Source: Actinomycetota bacterium (GTDB lineage Bacteria; Actinomycetota; Acidimicrobiia; Acidimicrobiales; Ilumatobacteraceae). From it: a stretch of 8,111 nt of DNA. The DNA is taken from assembly GCA_009705865.1 (NCBI GenBank), contig WLSJ01000080.1, forward strand, positions 1-8,111, read 5' to 3'. The notes beneath the pieces were generated by a model. That model did no database searches. It was given only the letters and a program-made list of their open reading frames with translations, and had not been told where the DNA came from. A program made the position numbers and the translations under genes. Below, in pieces: positions 1 through 5,911 of this stretch; the first letter of the stretch is position 1, and every line of letters begins with the position of its first letter.

Positions 1-222
1 CCTGATGCGACTTTGGAAGCATTCGCTGATCACGGAACAGTAAACCGCACCATCGACTCCAATTTGGGAATCAGTAAACGACAATGGGCTGAATTGGCTA
101 TGAACGCCATTGACGTCGACGAAGTTGCGTCCCAGTTAGAAGCTGAAGGTGTCGCATCCTTCATAAAGAGCTTTGAAGAATTGATTGAGGTGCTCGAAAA
201 CAAGGCCATCGGATTGCAATAA
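1..222 (+). CDS. tal: Transaldolase, C-terminal fragment (runs off left edge)
   Basis: The reading frame is open from base 1 and ends at TAA 220-222, leaving 73 residues. They begin PDATLEAFADHG, continue with a helix containing DVDEVASQLEAEGV, and end in KSFEELIEVLENK. This is the characteristic C-terminal end of actinobacterial-type transaldolases, where the PxATLxAFADHG stretch precedes the last helices. Transaldolase moves a dihydroxyacetone unit between sedoheptulose-7-phosphate and glyceraldehyde-3-phosphate in the cytosolic non-oxidative pentose phosphate pathway. The Schiff-base lysine and the barrel core lie outside the window, so activity cannot be judged here. The next gene starts 3 bases downstream on the same strand, suggesting co-transcription. 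The assignment rests on a short C-terminal match by eye, but the motif is distinctive. Confidence 0.85.
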   Translation, partial: PDATLEAFADHGTVNRTIDSNLGISKRQWAELAMNAIDVDEVASQLEAEGVASFIKSFEELIEVLENKAIGLQ

Positions 223-225
223 CAA

Positions 226-1251
226 GTGACACAGACTCCTAATACGAAAAAGGCCATCGCAAGCCTGGCAGAGAGCTTCGAACAGTCATCTCGTTCGCCT
301 GCCGATATTCGTCAACTCAACCGTCTCATAGCAACAGCTACGGAACTTGTGAACGGCGTGTCGTCGTCTCTTGACATAAAAATCGCTAGTTCTGCCATCG
401 AAGAGATGAGCAGAGCATTCACGATGTTTGCTCCTTTTCGCAATGTCCGAAAGGTATCGATCTTTGGTTCCGCTCGAACCACTCCCGATAGCCCGATTTA
501 TTCTTTAACATCAGCGACAGCAAAGGCACTTGCTGCTCATGATTTTATGGTTGTCACCGGCGCTGGTCCGGGAATTATGGAAGCTGGGATGGTCGGAGCA
601 GGTCGAGAAAACTCAATTGGTGTTTCCATTCGTTTGCCTTTTGAAACTGGCGCGAATTCAATTATTGCTGGCGATGACAAATACGTCAGCATGCGCTACT
701 TCTTCACACGCAAACTGATGCTTGTCAAAGAATCGCATGCTTTCCTGTGCATGCCAGGTGGCTTCGGAACTCTAGATGAGACCTTTGAGCTCTTGACGCT
801 TGCTCAGACCGCCAAATCAGTACCGGTGCCGATTGTCTTTCTCGAAGTGCCCGGGCATCCATTCTGGACGCCCCTTATGAATGCAATGGAACCACTTCTC
901 TTAGATCACGGGCTTATTTCCCCGAACGATACGTCCTTGTACATGATCACAGACAACATCGAAGATGCCGTCAACGAGATTACGAACTTTTACCACAACT
1001 ACGATTCCATCAGATTCGTCAACGACATCTTGTACATCCGAATGAAGAGGACCATTCCGGATGCTGCGTTTAAGGACATAGTGACAAAGTTTTCGCATTT
1101 GTCAGGCGACTCAGAACTTGTTCAGACAACTGCCACTCCAGAGGAAATTGCAGACAATGATCTCGTACATCTGCCACGCGTAGCTCTCAGTTATTCTGCA
1201 AAAGGTTTTGCTGAATTGCGTGGACTAATAGATGCGATTAATCAGTTCTAG
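226..1251 (+). CDS. LOG-family Rossmann-fold nucleotide-binding protein (TIGR00730-like), long form
   Basis: This 341-residue protein has the full LOG (lysine decarboxylase-like) core at about residues 75-260. The core has a first strand VSIFGSAR (77-84), a nucleotide-binding loop GAGPGIMEA (112-120), FFTRK with R162/K163, and the signature PGGFGTLDE (177-185). In characterised members the arginine and the signature glutamate are catalytic for cleaving nucleoside 5'-monophosphates to base and ribose-5-phosphate. Some members make cytokinins and others recycle nucleotides. The protein is longer than the roughly 190-residue LOG enzymes: a helical N-terminal region (1-74) and a C-terminal region (about 260-341) flank the core, so substrate specificity is not assigned. 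The start is GTG 226, only 3 bases after the tal stop and without a strong ribosome site, which implies translational coupling. Releasing ribose-5-phosphate would fit a pentose-phosphate neighbour, but that link is inference. The stop TAG 1249-1251 overlaps the stop of the opposite-strand gene. Confidence 0.92.
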   Translation: MTQTPNTKKAIASLAESFEQSSRSPADIRQLNRLIATATELVNGVSSSLDIKIASSAIEEMSRAFTMFAPFRNVRKVSIFGSARTTPDSPIYSLTSATAKALAAHDFMVVTGAGPGIMEAGMVGAGRENSIGVSIRLPFETGANSIIAGDDKYVSMRYFFTRKLMLVKESHAFLCMPGGFGTLDETFELLTLAQTAKSVPVPIVFLEVPGHPFWTPLMNAMEPLLLDHGLISPNDTSLYMITDNIEDAVNEITNFYHNYDSIRFVNDILYIRMKRTIPDAAFKDIVTKFSHLSGDSELVQTTATPEEIADNDLVHLPRVALSYSAKGFAELRGLIDAINQF

Positions 1252-1433
1252 TTGAACCGCAGCAGATGGATTGCCTTATCAACAGAACGCCTTGCTTGCG
1301 AAATCTTTTTTTCTAAAGGTGGGCGTTCCTTGCCACCTTGGCGAATCGCTTCCGATATCAACGCCATCGCTGCATCGTTTAATGCTTCGCTCGCTTGCTC
1401 AAGGTCGGAAATTATGCTCTCAATATCACTCAC
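1248..1433 (-). CDS. Small helical protein of unknown function (61 residues)
   Basis: I do not recognise this protein. The open frame extends upstream to 1550, but the best start is GTG 1433-1431. A strong ribosome site GAGAAGGG (1448-1441) lies 7 bases before it, and the extra N-terminal codons would overlap the divergent gene at 1527. The resulting 61-residue product begins VSDIESIISDLEQASEALND and ends KAIHLLRFN. It is rich in Ala, Glu, Ser and Leu, lacks cysteine, and looks like two amphipathic helices joined by a Gly/Pro-rich turn (QGGKERPP, residues 32-39), suggesting a helical hairpin or coiled coil. The second helix is basic (KKISQARRSVDKA). It superficially recalls small subunits such as XseB, but no family motif is seen. 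It converges on the LOG gene and shares its CTAG stop. The strong ribosome site and clean helical pattern favour a real gene. Confidence 0.6.
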   Translation of the reverse strand: MSDIESIISDLEQASEALNDAAMALISEAIRQGGKERPPLEKKISQARRSVDKAIHLLRFN

Positions 1434-1526
1434 CGTGACACCCTTCTCAGATGACGAATAGGTGAATATTTTGCCACAGCGTTGACGGTTCGTGTGGTGA
1501 GGGTCTCTATGGCGTAGCGTTGCGTT
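1434..1526. promoter_or_regulatory. Divergent intergenic region, probable promoter area
   Basis: These 93 bases separate the starts of the 61-residue gene (-) and the cysteine-cluster gene (+), so promoters for both should lie here or nearby. On the plus strand TTGACG (1482-1487) is a good -35-like hexamer. About 18 bases later comes TCTATG (1506-1511), a poor -10 match, so the call is tentative. On the minus strand the A/T-rich AAAATATTC patch could contribute to a promoter, but no convincing hexamer pair is seen. The ribosome site of the minus gene (1448-1441) lies at its left end. Confidence 0.35.
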
Positions 1527-2255
1527 GTGCTTAGAGAAGACCAACCCCACGAATGGATCAGTTTTGAAGATCCCGACGAGATGCGTACTTGGATGCTTGA
1601 TGCAACCTTTTTACGCTCTAGTTACAAATGCATCTACGGCCAAGGATGTCAGGGAGTACTTGACGATTCATCCACTGAATTAATGCAGGGCTGCTGCTCT
1701 TTCGGCGCTCACTTTCTTGATGAGAAAGACTTTAAGAACGTCACGAAGTACGTAAAGAGACTCAAAGGTCGTCACTGGAAGAACAAAGACAAGGCCAAGG
1801 ATAAGGGCTGGTTCTCTACAGACAAAGATGGCGAAAAGAAGACGCGCGTTGTTAACGGCGCTTGCATATTCCATAACCCTCCCGGCTTTGAGGGCGGAAC
1901 TGGCTGTGCCTTTCATATCGCGGCTGTTGAAGCCGGAGAACGCCATATGGACTGGAAACCTGATGTCTGTTGGCAAGTTCCCATCCGACTAGAAGAACAC
2001 ATTGAGGATGGTGGCTATGTTGTCTCAACCATTCGTGAATGGAAACGACGCGACTGGGGTGAAGGCGGAGACGACTTTCATTGGTGGTGCACTGAATCAT
2101 CTGACGCATTTGTCGGTAAAGACCCCACATACACGTTCTTCACAGATGAGTTAACAGAGATCATGGGCAAAAACGCTCACGCAATTTTGGTCAAGATGTT
2201 GTCGGCGCCAGTGGGTGTGCCACTGCCTCATCCAGCCCTTCGCAAGAAGGACTAG
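1527..2255 (+). CDS. Cysteine-cluster protein, putative metal-binding (DUF3109/YkgJ-like)
   Basis: This 242-residue cytosolic protein has eight cysteines: C35, C41, the pair C56-C57, C113, C127, C148 and C188. The N-terminal CIYGQGC, the CCSFGAHF pair, GACIFHNPPGF, GCAFHIAA and PDVCWQVP segments resemble the zinc/iron-chelating cysteine-cluster proteins (YkgJ/DUF3109 group). Their function is unknown, although metal or Fe-S binding is generally assumed. Between the pair and C113 lies a lysine-rich segment (about 78-106), and aromatic clusters (HWWC, residues 185-188) surround the last cysteine. The start chosen is GTG 1527, the only start codon between the in-frame stop at 1515-1517 and ATG 1581 (Met19). 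Neither candidate has a strong ribosome site, and the family-like sequence begins near residue 20, so a start at 1581 is possible. The gene appears monocistronic, with a hairpin terminator just after its stop. Confidence 0.78.
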   Translation: MLREDQPHEWISFEDPDEMRTWMLDATFLRSSYKCIYGQGCQGVLDDSSTELMQGCCSFGAHFLDEKDFKNVTKYVKRLKGRHWKNKDKAKDKGWFSTDKDGEKKTRVVNGACIFHNPPGFEGGTGCAFHIAAVEAGERHMDWKPDVCWQVPIRLEEHIEDGGYVVSTIREWKRRDWGEGGDDFHWWCTESSDAFVGKDPTYTFFTDELTEIMGKNAHAILVKMLSAPVGVPLPHPALRKKD

Positions 2256-2261
2256 AGCTAC

Positions 2262-2280
2262 GGGCTAGTTAGCCCTTTTT
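2262..2280 (+). terminator. Rho-independent terminator of the cysteine-cluster gene, overlapping the typA 3' end
   Basis: The inverted repeat GGGCTA (2262-2267) / TAGCCC (2270-2275) forms a short GC-rich stem. The realistic loop is AGTT, with a GGGCT/AGCCC stem, and TTTTT (2276-2280) follows at once. It lies 7 bases after the cysteine-cluster stop. The right arm and T-tract are also the final Lys-Lys-Gly-stop codons of typA on the other strand. In the minus direction the hairpin is not followed by T residues, so it should act on plus-strand transcripts only. Confidence 0.65.
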
Positions 2281-4092
2281 CGATGTCTTGCGGCGCTCTT
2301 CGATGCTGAGGCCGCGCTTACGAATGCGAATGCTCTTAGGAGTCACTTCTACAAGTTCATCGTCGCCGATCCATTCAATGGCGGTTTCGAGAGTGTGATC
2401 AACAGGTGCTGCCAATTTCGGACCATCATCATGACTGTGTGTACGAATGTTGGTCTTTTCTTTGGCTCGTACTGCGTTAACGACCATCTCTTCGCCACGT
2501 GCAGCTTCGCCGATGACCATTCCTTCATACACCTCAACTCCGGGTGCTACGAATAGCTCTCCGCGCAATTGAAGATTGTCCAATGCATAACCGGTTGTTG
2601 AACCAATACGGTCAGCAATCATGGCTCCACCCAAGCGGTGCGGAAGTTCGCCAACCCAGGGAGTCCAGCCGGCATGCGTCTGATGCAACAAAGCTGTTCC
2701 GCGGGTACTGCTCATCAACATTGATCGGAAACCGATCAGACCACGCGATGGCGCTTCAAACGAAACGATTGTGCGACCAGGATCTCCTGGCCGAAGATCT
2801 GTAACGCGTCCTTTACGTGGCGCAAGTCCTTGGGTAATGGTTCCGACGTGTTCGTCGGGAACATCGCATGTGCCAGCTTCAAGAGGCTCATGACGCTTGC
2901 CATTGATTTCCTTAGTAATTACTTCAGGTCGTCCAACCTGAAGTTCGAAACCTTCACGTCGCATGTTTTCGATAAGAACAGCAAGCTGTAATTCGCCTCG
3001 ACCAGCGACACTGGTGACATCTGGTGAATCAGTGTCAGCGATTTTGATGGAAACATTTCCGAGAATTTCTTTTTGCAAACGATCGCGCAAATGGCGGCTG
3101 GTTACAAACTTTCCTTCACGTCCTGCATATGGAGACGTGTTAACACCAAAGGCCATACGAATTACTGGTTCATCAACTTCGAGACGTGGCAAAGGCGTGG
3201 TGACCGTGAGCGCTGAAATGGTGTCTCCCACTTCAACTTCTGGAATACCCGCCAATACAAACAAGTCCCCTGCAGAAATTGATTCAACTTCTGTTCGTCC
3301 GATTCCGTCAAACACGCTGAGCTGAGCGATACGACGCTTCAGTGGATTGCCGTCTGTGTCTTTACCCCATAGAGCAACGGTTTCGCCCTTTTTCATCACT
3401 CCGCTGTGAACGCGTCCGATTGCGAGACGTCCCAAGTATTCAGATGCATCAAGGTTTGTTACCAGTGCTGCAAGTGGGGCTTCTGGGTCTCCAGTTGGAG
3501 CAGGAACGGTGGACAAAATCGTGTCAAGAAGGCATGTCAGATCAGCATCAGGAGCCGGCATACCAATGCCCATCATGGCGCGACCTTCACGAGCAACGGC
3601 AGAGATAACAGGGAATGACAGTTGGTCGTCAGAACTCGCAAGGTCGAGGAACAATTGTTCTACTTCCACAAGTACTTCTTCAGGGCGAGCATCGCCACGA
3701 TCGACTTTATTGATGACCAAAATAACTGGCAAGCCAAGACCGAGGGCTTTGGAAAGCACATAACGGGTCTGAGGCAACGGACCTTCTGCAGCGTCCACAA
3801 GAAGCACGATTCCGTCTACAAGAGCCAGTGCTCGTTCCACTTCCCCACCAAAGTCAGCGTGACCCGGCGTGTCAACGATGTTGATCAATGTGGTTCCGTA
3901 ATTGATACGAGCAGCTTTAGCCAAAATGGTGATTCCGCGCTCGCGTTCCTGATCATCAGAGTCCATCACGCGGTCAATAATCGCTGCATGGGAGGCAAAA
4001 GCGCCTGTTGACCTCAACAGAGTGTCAACAAGAGTGGTTTTGCCGTGATCGACGTGCGCCACTAGGGCGACATTGCGTAAAGAGTTTGTCAT
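2269..4092 (-). CDS. typA: Ribosome-associated translational GTPase TypA/BipA
   Basis: The 607-residue product equals the usual length of the family. GTPase motifs are complete: G1 AHVDHGKTT (12-20), G2 with T55 in RGITI, G3 DTPGH (74-78), G4 NKVD (128-131) and G5 SA (164-165). Elongation-factor-like beta-barrel domain II follows, then the EF-G-like domains III and V and the BipA-specific C-terminal domain (GAMIADRIGSTTGYALDN, then FVAPGVEVYEGMVIGE). The protein binds 70S ribosomes near the factor site and supports ribosome assembly and growth under cold or other stress. The start is ATG 4092-4090 without a clear ribosome site (CCCCC precedes it). It sits 33 bases after the small upstream gene, so coupling or shared transcription is likely. 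The last codons double as the right arm and T-tract of a terminator for the opposite gene. Nothing is missing from the protein, and the assignment is secure. Confidence 0.99.
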   Translation of the reverse strand: MTNSLRNVALVAHVDHGKTTLVDTLLRSTGAFASHAAIIDRVMDSDDQERERGITILAKAARINYGTTLINIVDTPGHADFGGEVERALALVDGIVLLVDAAEGPLPQTRYVLSKALGLGLPVILVINKVDRGDARPEEVLVEVEQLFLDLASSDDQLSFPVISAVAREGRAMMGIGMPAPDADLTCLLDTILSTVPAPTGDPEAPLAALVTNLDASEYLGRLAIGRVHSGVMKKGETVALWGKDTDGNPLKRRIAQLSVFDGIGRTEVESISAGDLFVLAGIPEVEVGDTISALTVTTPLPRLEVDEPVIRMAFGVNTSPYAGREGKFVTSRHLRDRLQKEILGNVSIKIADTDSPDVTSVAGRGELQLAVLIENMRREGFELQVGRPEVITKEINGKRHEPLEAGTCDVPDEHVGTITQGLAPRKGRVTDLRPGDPGRTIVSFEAPSRGLIGFRSMLMSSTRGTALLHQTHAGWTPWVGELPHRLGGAMIADRIGSTTGYALDNLQLRGELFVAPGVEVYEGMVIGEAARGEEMVVNAVRAKEKTNIRTHSHDDGPKLAAPVDHTLETAIEWIGDDELVEVTPKSIRIRKRGLSIEERRKTSKKG

Positions 4093-4125
4093 GGGGGTAT
4101 TTCGTTTTCTGACCGTTGAGACGGA

Positions 4126-4320
4126 TTAATCGATGTCGTCTTCGGATTCGTCGTCGTCTTCGTCGAAGCGCACCCCGTAGCGCTCGGCAATTGCTGCATA
4201 CTCATCGTCATCGGATGAATTCACCCGTGGTGAGTCACCAAGACCTAGGTCTGCAGCACTGGGGCCTGCTTGCTTCAATTTCCGCGCTTCTTCAAACCGG
4301 CGATGTCGACCTTTTTTCAC
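4126..4320 (-). CDS. Small protein with basic N-terminus and acidic C-terminal tail (64 residues)
   Basis: This gene begins at GTG 4320-4318 with a GGAG ribosome site (4331-4328) 7 bases upstream, and ends at TAA 4128-4126. The N-terminal third is strongly basic (KKGRHRRFEEARKLK). A Gly/Ser/Asp linker follows, and the C-terminus is strongly acidic (FDEDDDESEDDID). The layout, a GR-rich start, A-R-x-LK element and acid tail with aromatic residues, recalls small actinobacterial proteins such as DUF3073, but I cannot claim membership. Such opposite-charge proteins often bind nucleic acid or a basic partner; this is inference only. It lies 33 bases upstream of typA on the same strand, which raises a possible ribosome or RNA connection. 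The clear ribosome site and a codon pattern unlike a shadow frame support it as a real gene. Confidence 0.72.
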   Translation of the reverse strand: MKKGRHRRFEEARKLKQAGPSAADLGLGDSPRVNSSDDDEYAAIAERYGVRFDEDDDESEDDID

Positions 4321-4411
4321 GGTCGGTCTCCGAACATTTCATTGGCATAAATGCCTACTGGACAACCGAAACGAGTGTACAGGGCGGTGAGACAAAATGA
4401 TGACTTTTGCC
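4321..4411 (-). promoter_or_regulatory. Gap between rnd and the small-protein/typA unit, with a short palindrome
   Basis: These 91 bases separate the rnd stop from the GTG of the 64-residue gene on the same strand. They contain an interrupted palindrome GGCATAAATGCC (4344-4355, stem GGCAT/ATGCC) about 25 bases before that GTG and upstream of its GGAG ribosome site. No T-run follows, so it is not a terminator and could be an operator or leader hairpin. On the minus strand TACACT (within TGTACACT near 4376-4383) is a -10-like hexamer without a good -35. A promoter for the small-gene/typA unit is plausible here because the gap is larger than any other same-strand gap in the window. Confidence 0.35.
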
Positions 4412-5596
4412 TCAGGACGACTCGATATCGACCAATTTGAGACCAGAACCAGCGCTTCCCGTAAAAGTCAGAGCTTTGCGTCCGGCAACCAGGTCCTCAA
4501 TATCGCCACCTACGATTTCCTTACGCCAACCCTGGCGAAGACGAGCATCTGTTGCGCCGCTGAGAAGATCCACGATGTCTTTGCGAGTTGCGAGCAACCC
4601 AGCGTCAAGATCGCTTTGCTTTGCCAGTTCGGTTATCCAAGCAGAAACGAGAGTGACTGCGGGCCGTAAAGATTTTTCAAGATCGTCGCCCTCGCTAGAG
4701 GGGAAATGAAGATCTCCATCAACTGCGTCGTGCACTCCGGCCTGGATTGCATCAAGAAGTGCCTTCCCTTGAGCTCCATTTGCATGTCGATTATCTACAC
4801 CCCTGCTCTGCAACAAATCATCTGCGGTCCGTGGTGCACGCTGAGCGACCCCGAGAACTGCAATATCAGACAGGACATGTCGCGGAGGCAAATCGAGATC
4901 CATGGCTCTCTCTTCGCGCCATTCAGCAACTGCACGTGCAACAAAACGTGACTTGCCTTTCAGGGTACGAACGTCTTTTACTCGCAACCACGCATCACGC
5001 GGGGCGTTAGGACCAGTGGGACGTGTGCGAAGTTCTTCGCACGCTTCTGCTGCCCATTCCATTCGACCTCTATTCGTAAGATCCGTGCAAATAATGTTCG
5101 ATAATTCTGCAAGGTACGCAACGTCAGAGGCCGCATATCGCAACTGATCAGACGTTAGAGGCCTACGAAGCCAATCAGTGAGACGATCACCTTTCGGAAC
5201 CACAATCTTCAACAGGCCCTGCAACAATGAAGCCAAAGACGGTTGTGTGTATCCAATAAAGCTCGCACATAGTTGCGTGTCAAGAATGCGACTCGGAATA
5301 AAACCAACGCTCTGAGACAGAACATCAAGATCTTGTTGTGCGGCGTGCAGCACGCACAGGCTGGGACCATCCATCAATGGACGCAACAGTGTGGCATCAC
5401 ATGACACCGGATCAATGACCGCCAAGCGTGTGCCCGTCGCTATTTGAATCAACGCCAACTGGGGAAAATACGTTTTTTCGCGATGGAATTCTGTATCGAG
5501 GTAATACACATCTTGTTGTGATGCATAGTCAGCGAATTCAACTAATTGTGAATTGGTGTCTATCCACTCGAAAGAAATGTCAGTTCGGTTTGTCAC
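4412..5596 (-). CDS. rnd: Ribonuclease D, 3'-5' exoribonuclease
   Basis: The 394-residue protein carries the DEDDy exonuclease signature. Exo I has D34 and E36 in LDTEFHREKTYFPQ, Exo II has D89 in HAAQQDLDVL, and Exo III has Y154 and D158 in YAASDVAYL. These residues bind the two catalytic metal ions. A HRDC-type helical domain follows (about residues 205-290, WREERAMDLDLPPRHVLSD region). A second C-terminal helical region (about 310-390) is typical of RNase D. The enzyme trims the 3' ends of tRNA precursors and other structured RNAs in the cytosol. The start is GTG 5596-5594, supported by the strong ribosome site GAGGTGG (5609-5603) 6 bases upstream. That site lies inside the rhodanese gene, and the two coding regions overlap by 17 bases, so translation is probably coupled. 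It is the last gene of the mobA-rhodanese-rnd operon. The assignment is secure. Confidence 0.96.
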   Translation of the reverse strand: MTNRTDISFEWIDTNSQLVEFADYASQQDVYYLDTEFHREKTYFPQLALIQIATGTRLAVIDPVSCDATLLRPLMDGPSLCVLHAAQQDLDVLSQSVGFIPSRILDTQLCASFIGYTQPSLASLLQGLLKIVVPKGDRLTDWLRRPLTSDQLRYAASDVAYLAELSNIICTDLTNRGRMEWAAEACEELRTRPTGPNAPRDAWLRVKDVRTLKGKSRFVARAVAEWREERAMDLDLPPRHVLSDIAVLGVAQRAPRTADDLLQSRGVDNRHANGAQGKALLDAIQAGVHDAVDGDLHFPSSEGDDLEKSLRPAVTLVSAWITELAKQSDLDAGLLATRKDIVDLLSGATDARLRQGWRKEIVGGDIEDLVAGRKALTFTGSAGSGLKLVDIESS

Positions 5597-5909
5597 CGAC
5601 GACCACCTCGTGCCCTTCGAGGATCCATGTGCCCGTTCCGCCGGCGACGTTGATGAATGTGGTTGTGTCTAACTCTGGAAGTGCAGCTAGATGCTCACAC
5701 GCCCTCATGCTGCGACCTCCAGCCTGACAAATCACGTACACGGTTGTTCCTAGCGCGAACTCACCCTCTCGCCCCACAACTTCTGATAATGGAATATTTA
5801 TAGCCCCGGGCACGTGACCATTGACGTATTCGTCAATCTCTCGAACATCAATCACGATCGGGCGAGGATGTGCGGCTAGATCTTTGATGGAAATTTCTGA
5901 AATGGACAT
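5580..5909 (-). CDS. Single-domain rhodanese-like sulfurtransferase
   Basis: The start is ATG 5909-5907, giving 109 residues. The same frame is open farther upstream, but that part lies entirely inside mobA and encodes a Ser/Cys/Arg-rich shadow, whereas from MSISEISIKDL the sequence is a canonical rhodanese. It shows VIDVREIDEYVNGHVPGAINIPL (split: VIDVRE at 19-24, GHVPGAINIP at 31-40) and the active loop CQAGGRS with catalytic cysteine C61. The six-residue loop CxxGxRS type is used by sulfurtransferases that carry a persulfide on cysteine. It starts 2 bases after the mobA stop with no strong ribosome site, implying translational coupling. The neighbour suggests a possible sulfur-relay role in molybdenum-cofactor or thiolation chemistry, but no MoaD/ThiS or E1-like partner is in the window, so this is inference. 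The domain is complete. Confidence 0.92.
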   Translation of the reverse strand: MSISEISIKDLAAHPRPIVIDVREIDEYVNGHVPGAINIPLSEVVGREGEFALGTTVYVICQAGGRSMRACEHLAALPELDTTTFINVAGGTGTWILEGHEVVVGDKPN

Positions 5910-5911
5910 AG

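Noticed and set aside
1303..1313. T-rich run (CTTTTTTTC) as a terminator for the LOG gene
   Set aside because: No adequate GC-rich stem precedes it; it encodes Glu-Lys-Lys of the minus-strand small protein.
1434..1550. Upstream extension of the 61-residue gene to 1550
   Set aside because: It would overlap the divergent cysteine-cluster gene start, its sequence is low-complexity basic, and the good ribosome site points to GTG 1433.
2544..4011. Several open frames on the plus strand opposite typA
   Set aside because: They are antisense shadows of a strongly conserved gene, with no ribosome site, no family resemblance and mutual overlap.
4116..4400. 94-residue plus-strand frame opposite the small basic/acidic gene
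   Set aside because: Its Arg-rich start is the mirror of the Asp/Glu-coding tail, and the minus-strand gene has a clear ribosome site.
4397..5147. Plus-strand open frames opposite rnd
   Set aside because: These overlap each other and the conserved exonuclease; they are rich in Ser/Arg/Cys and lack any motif.
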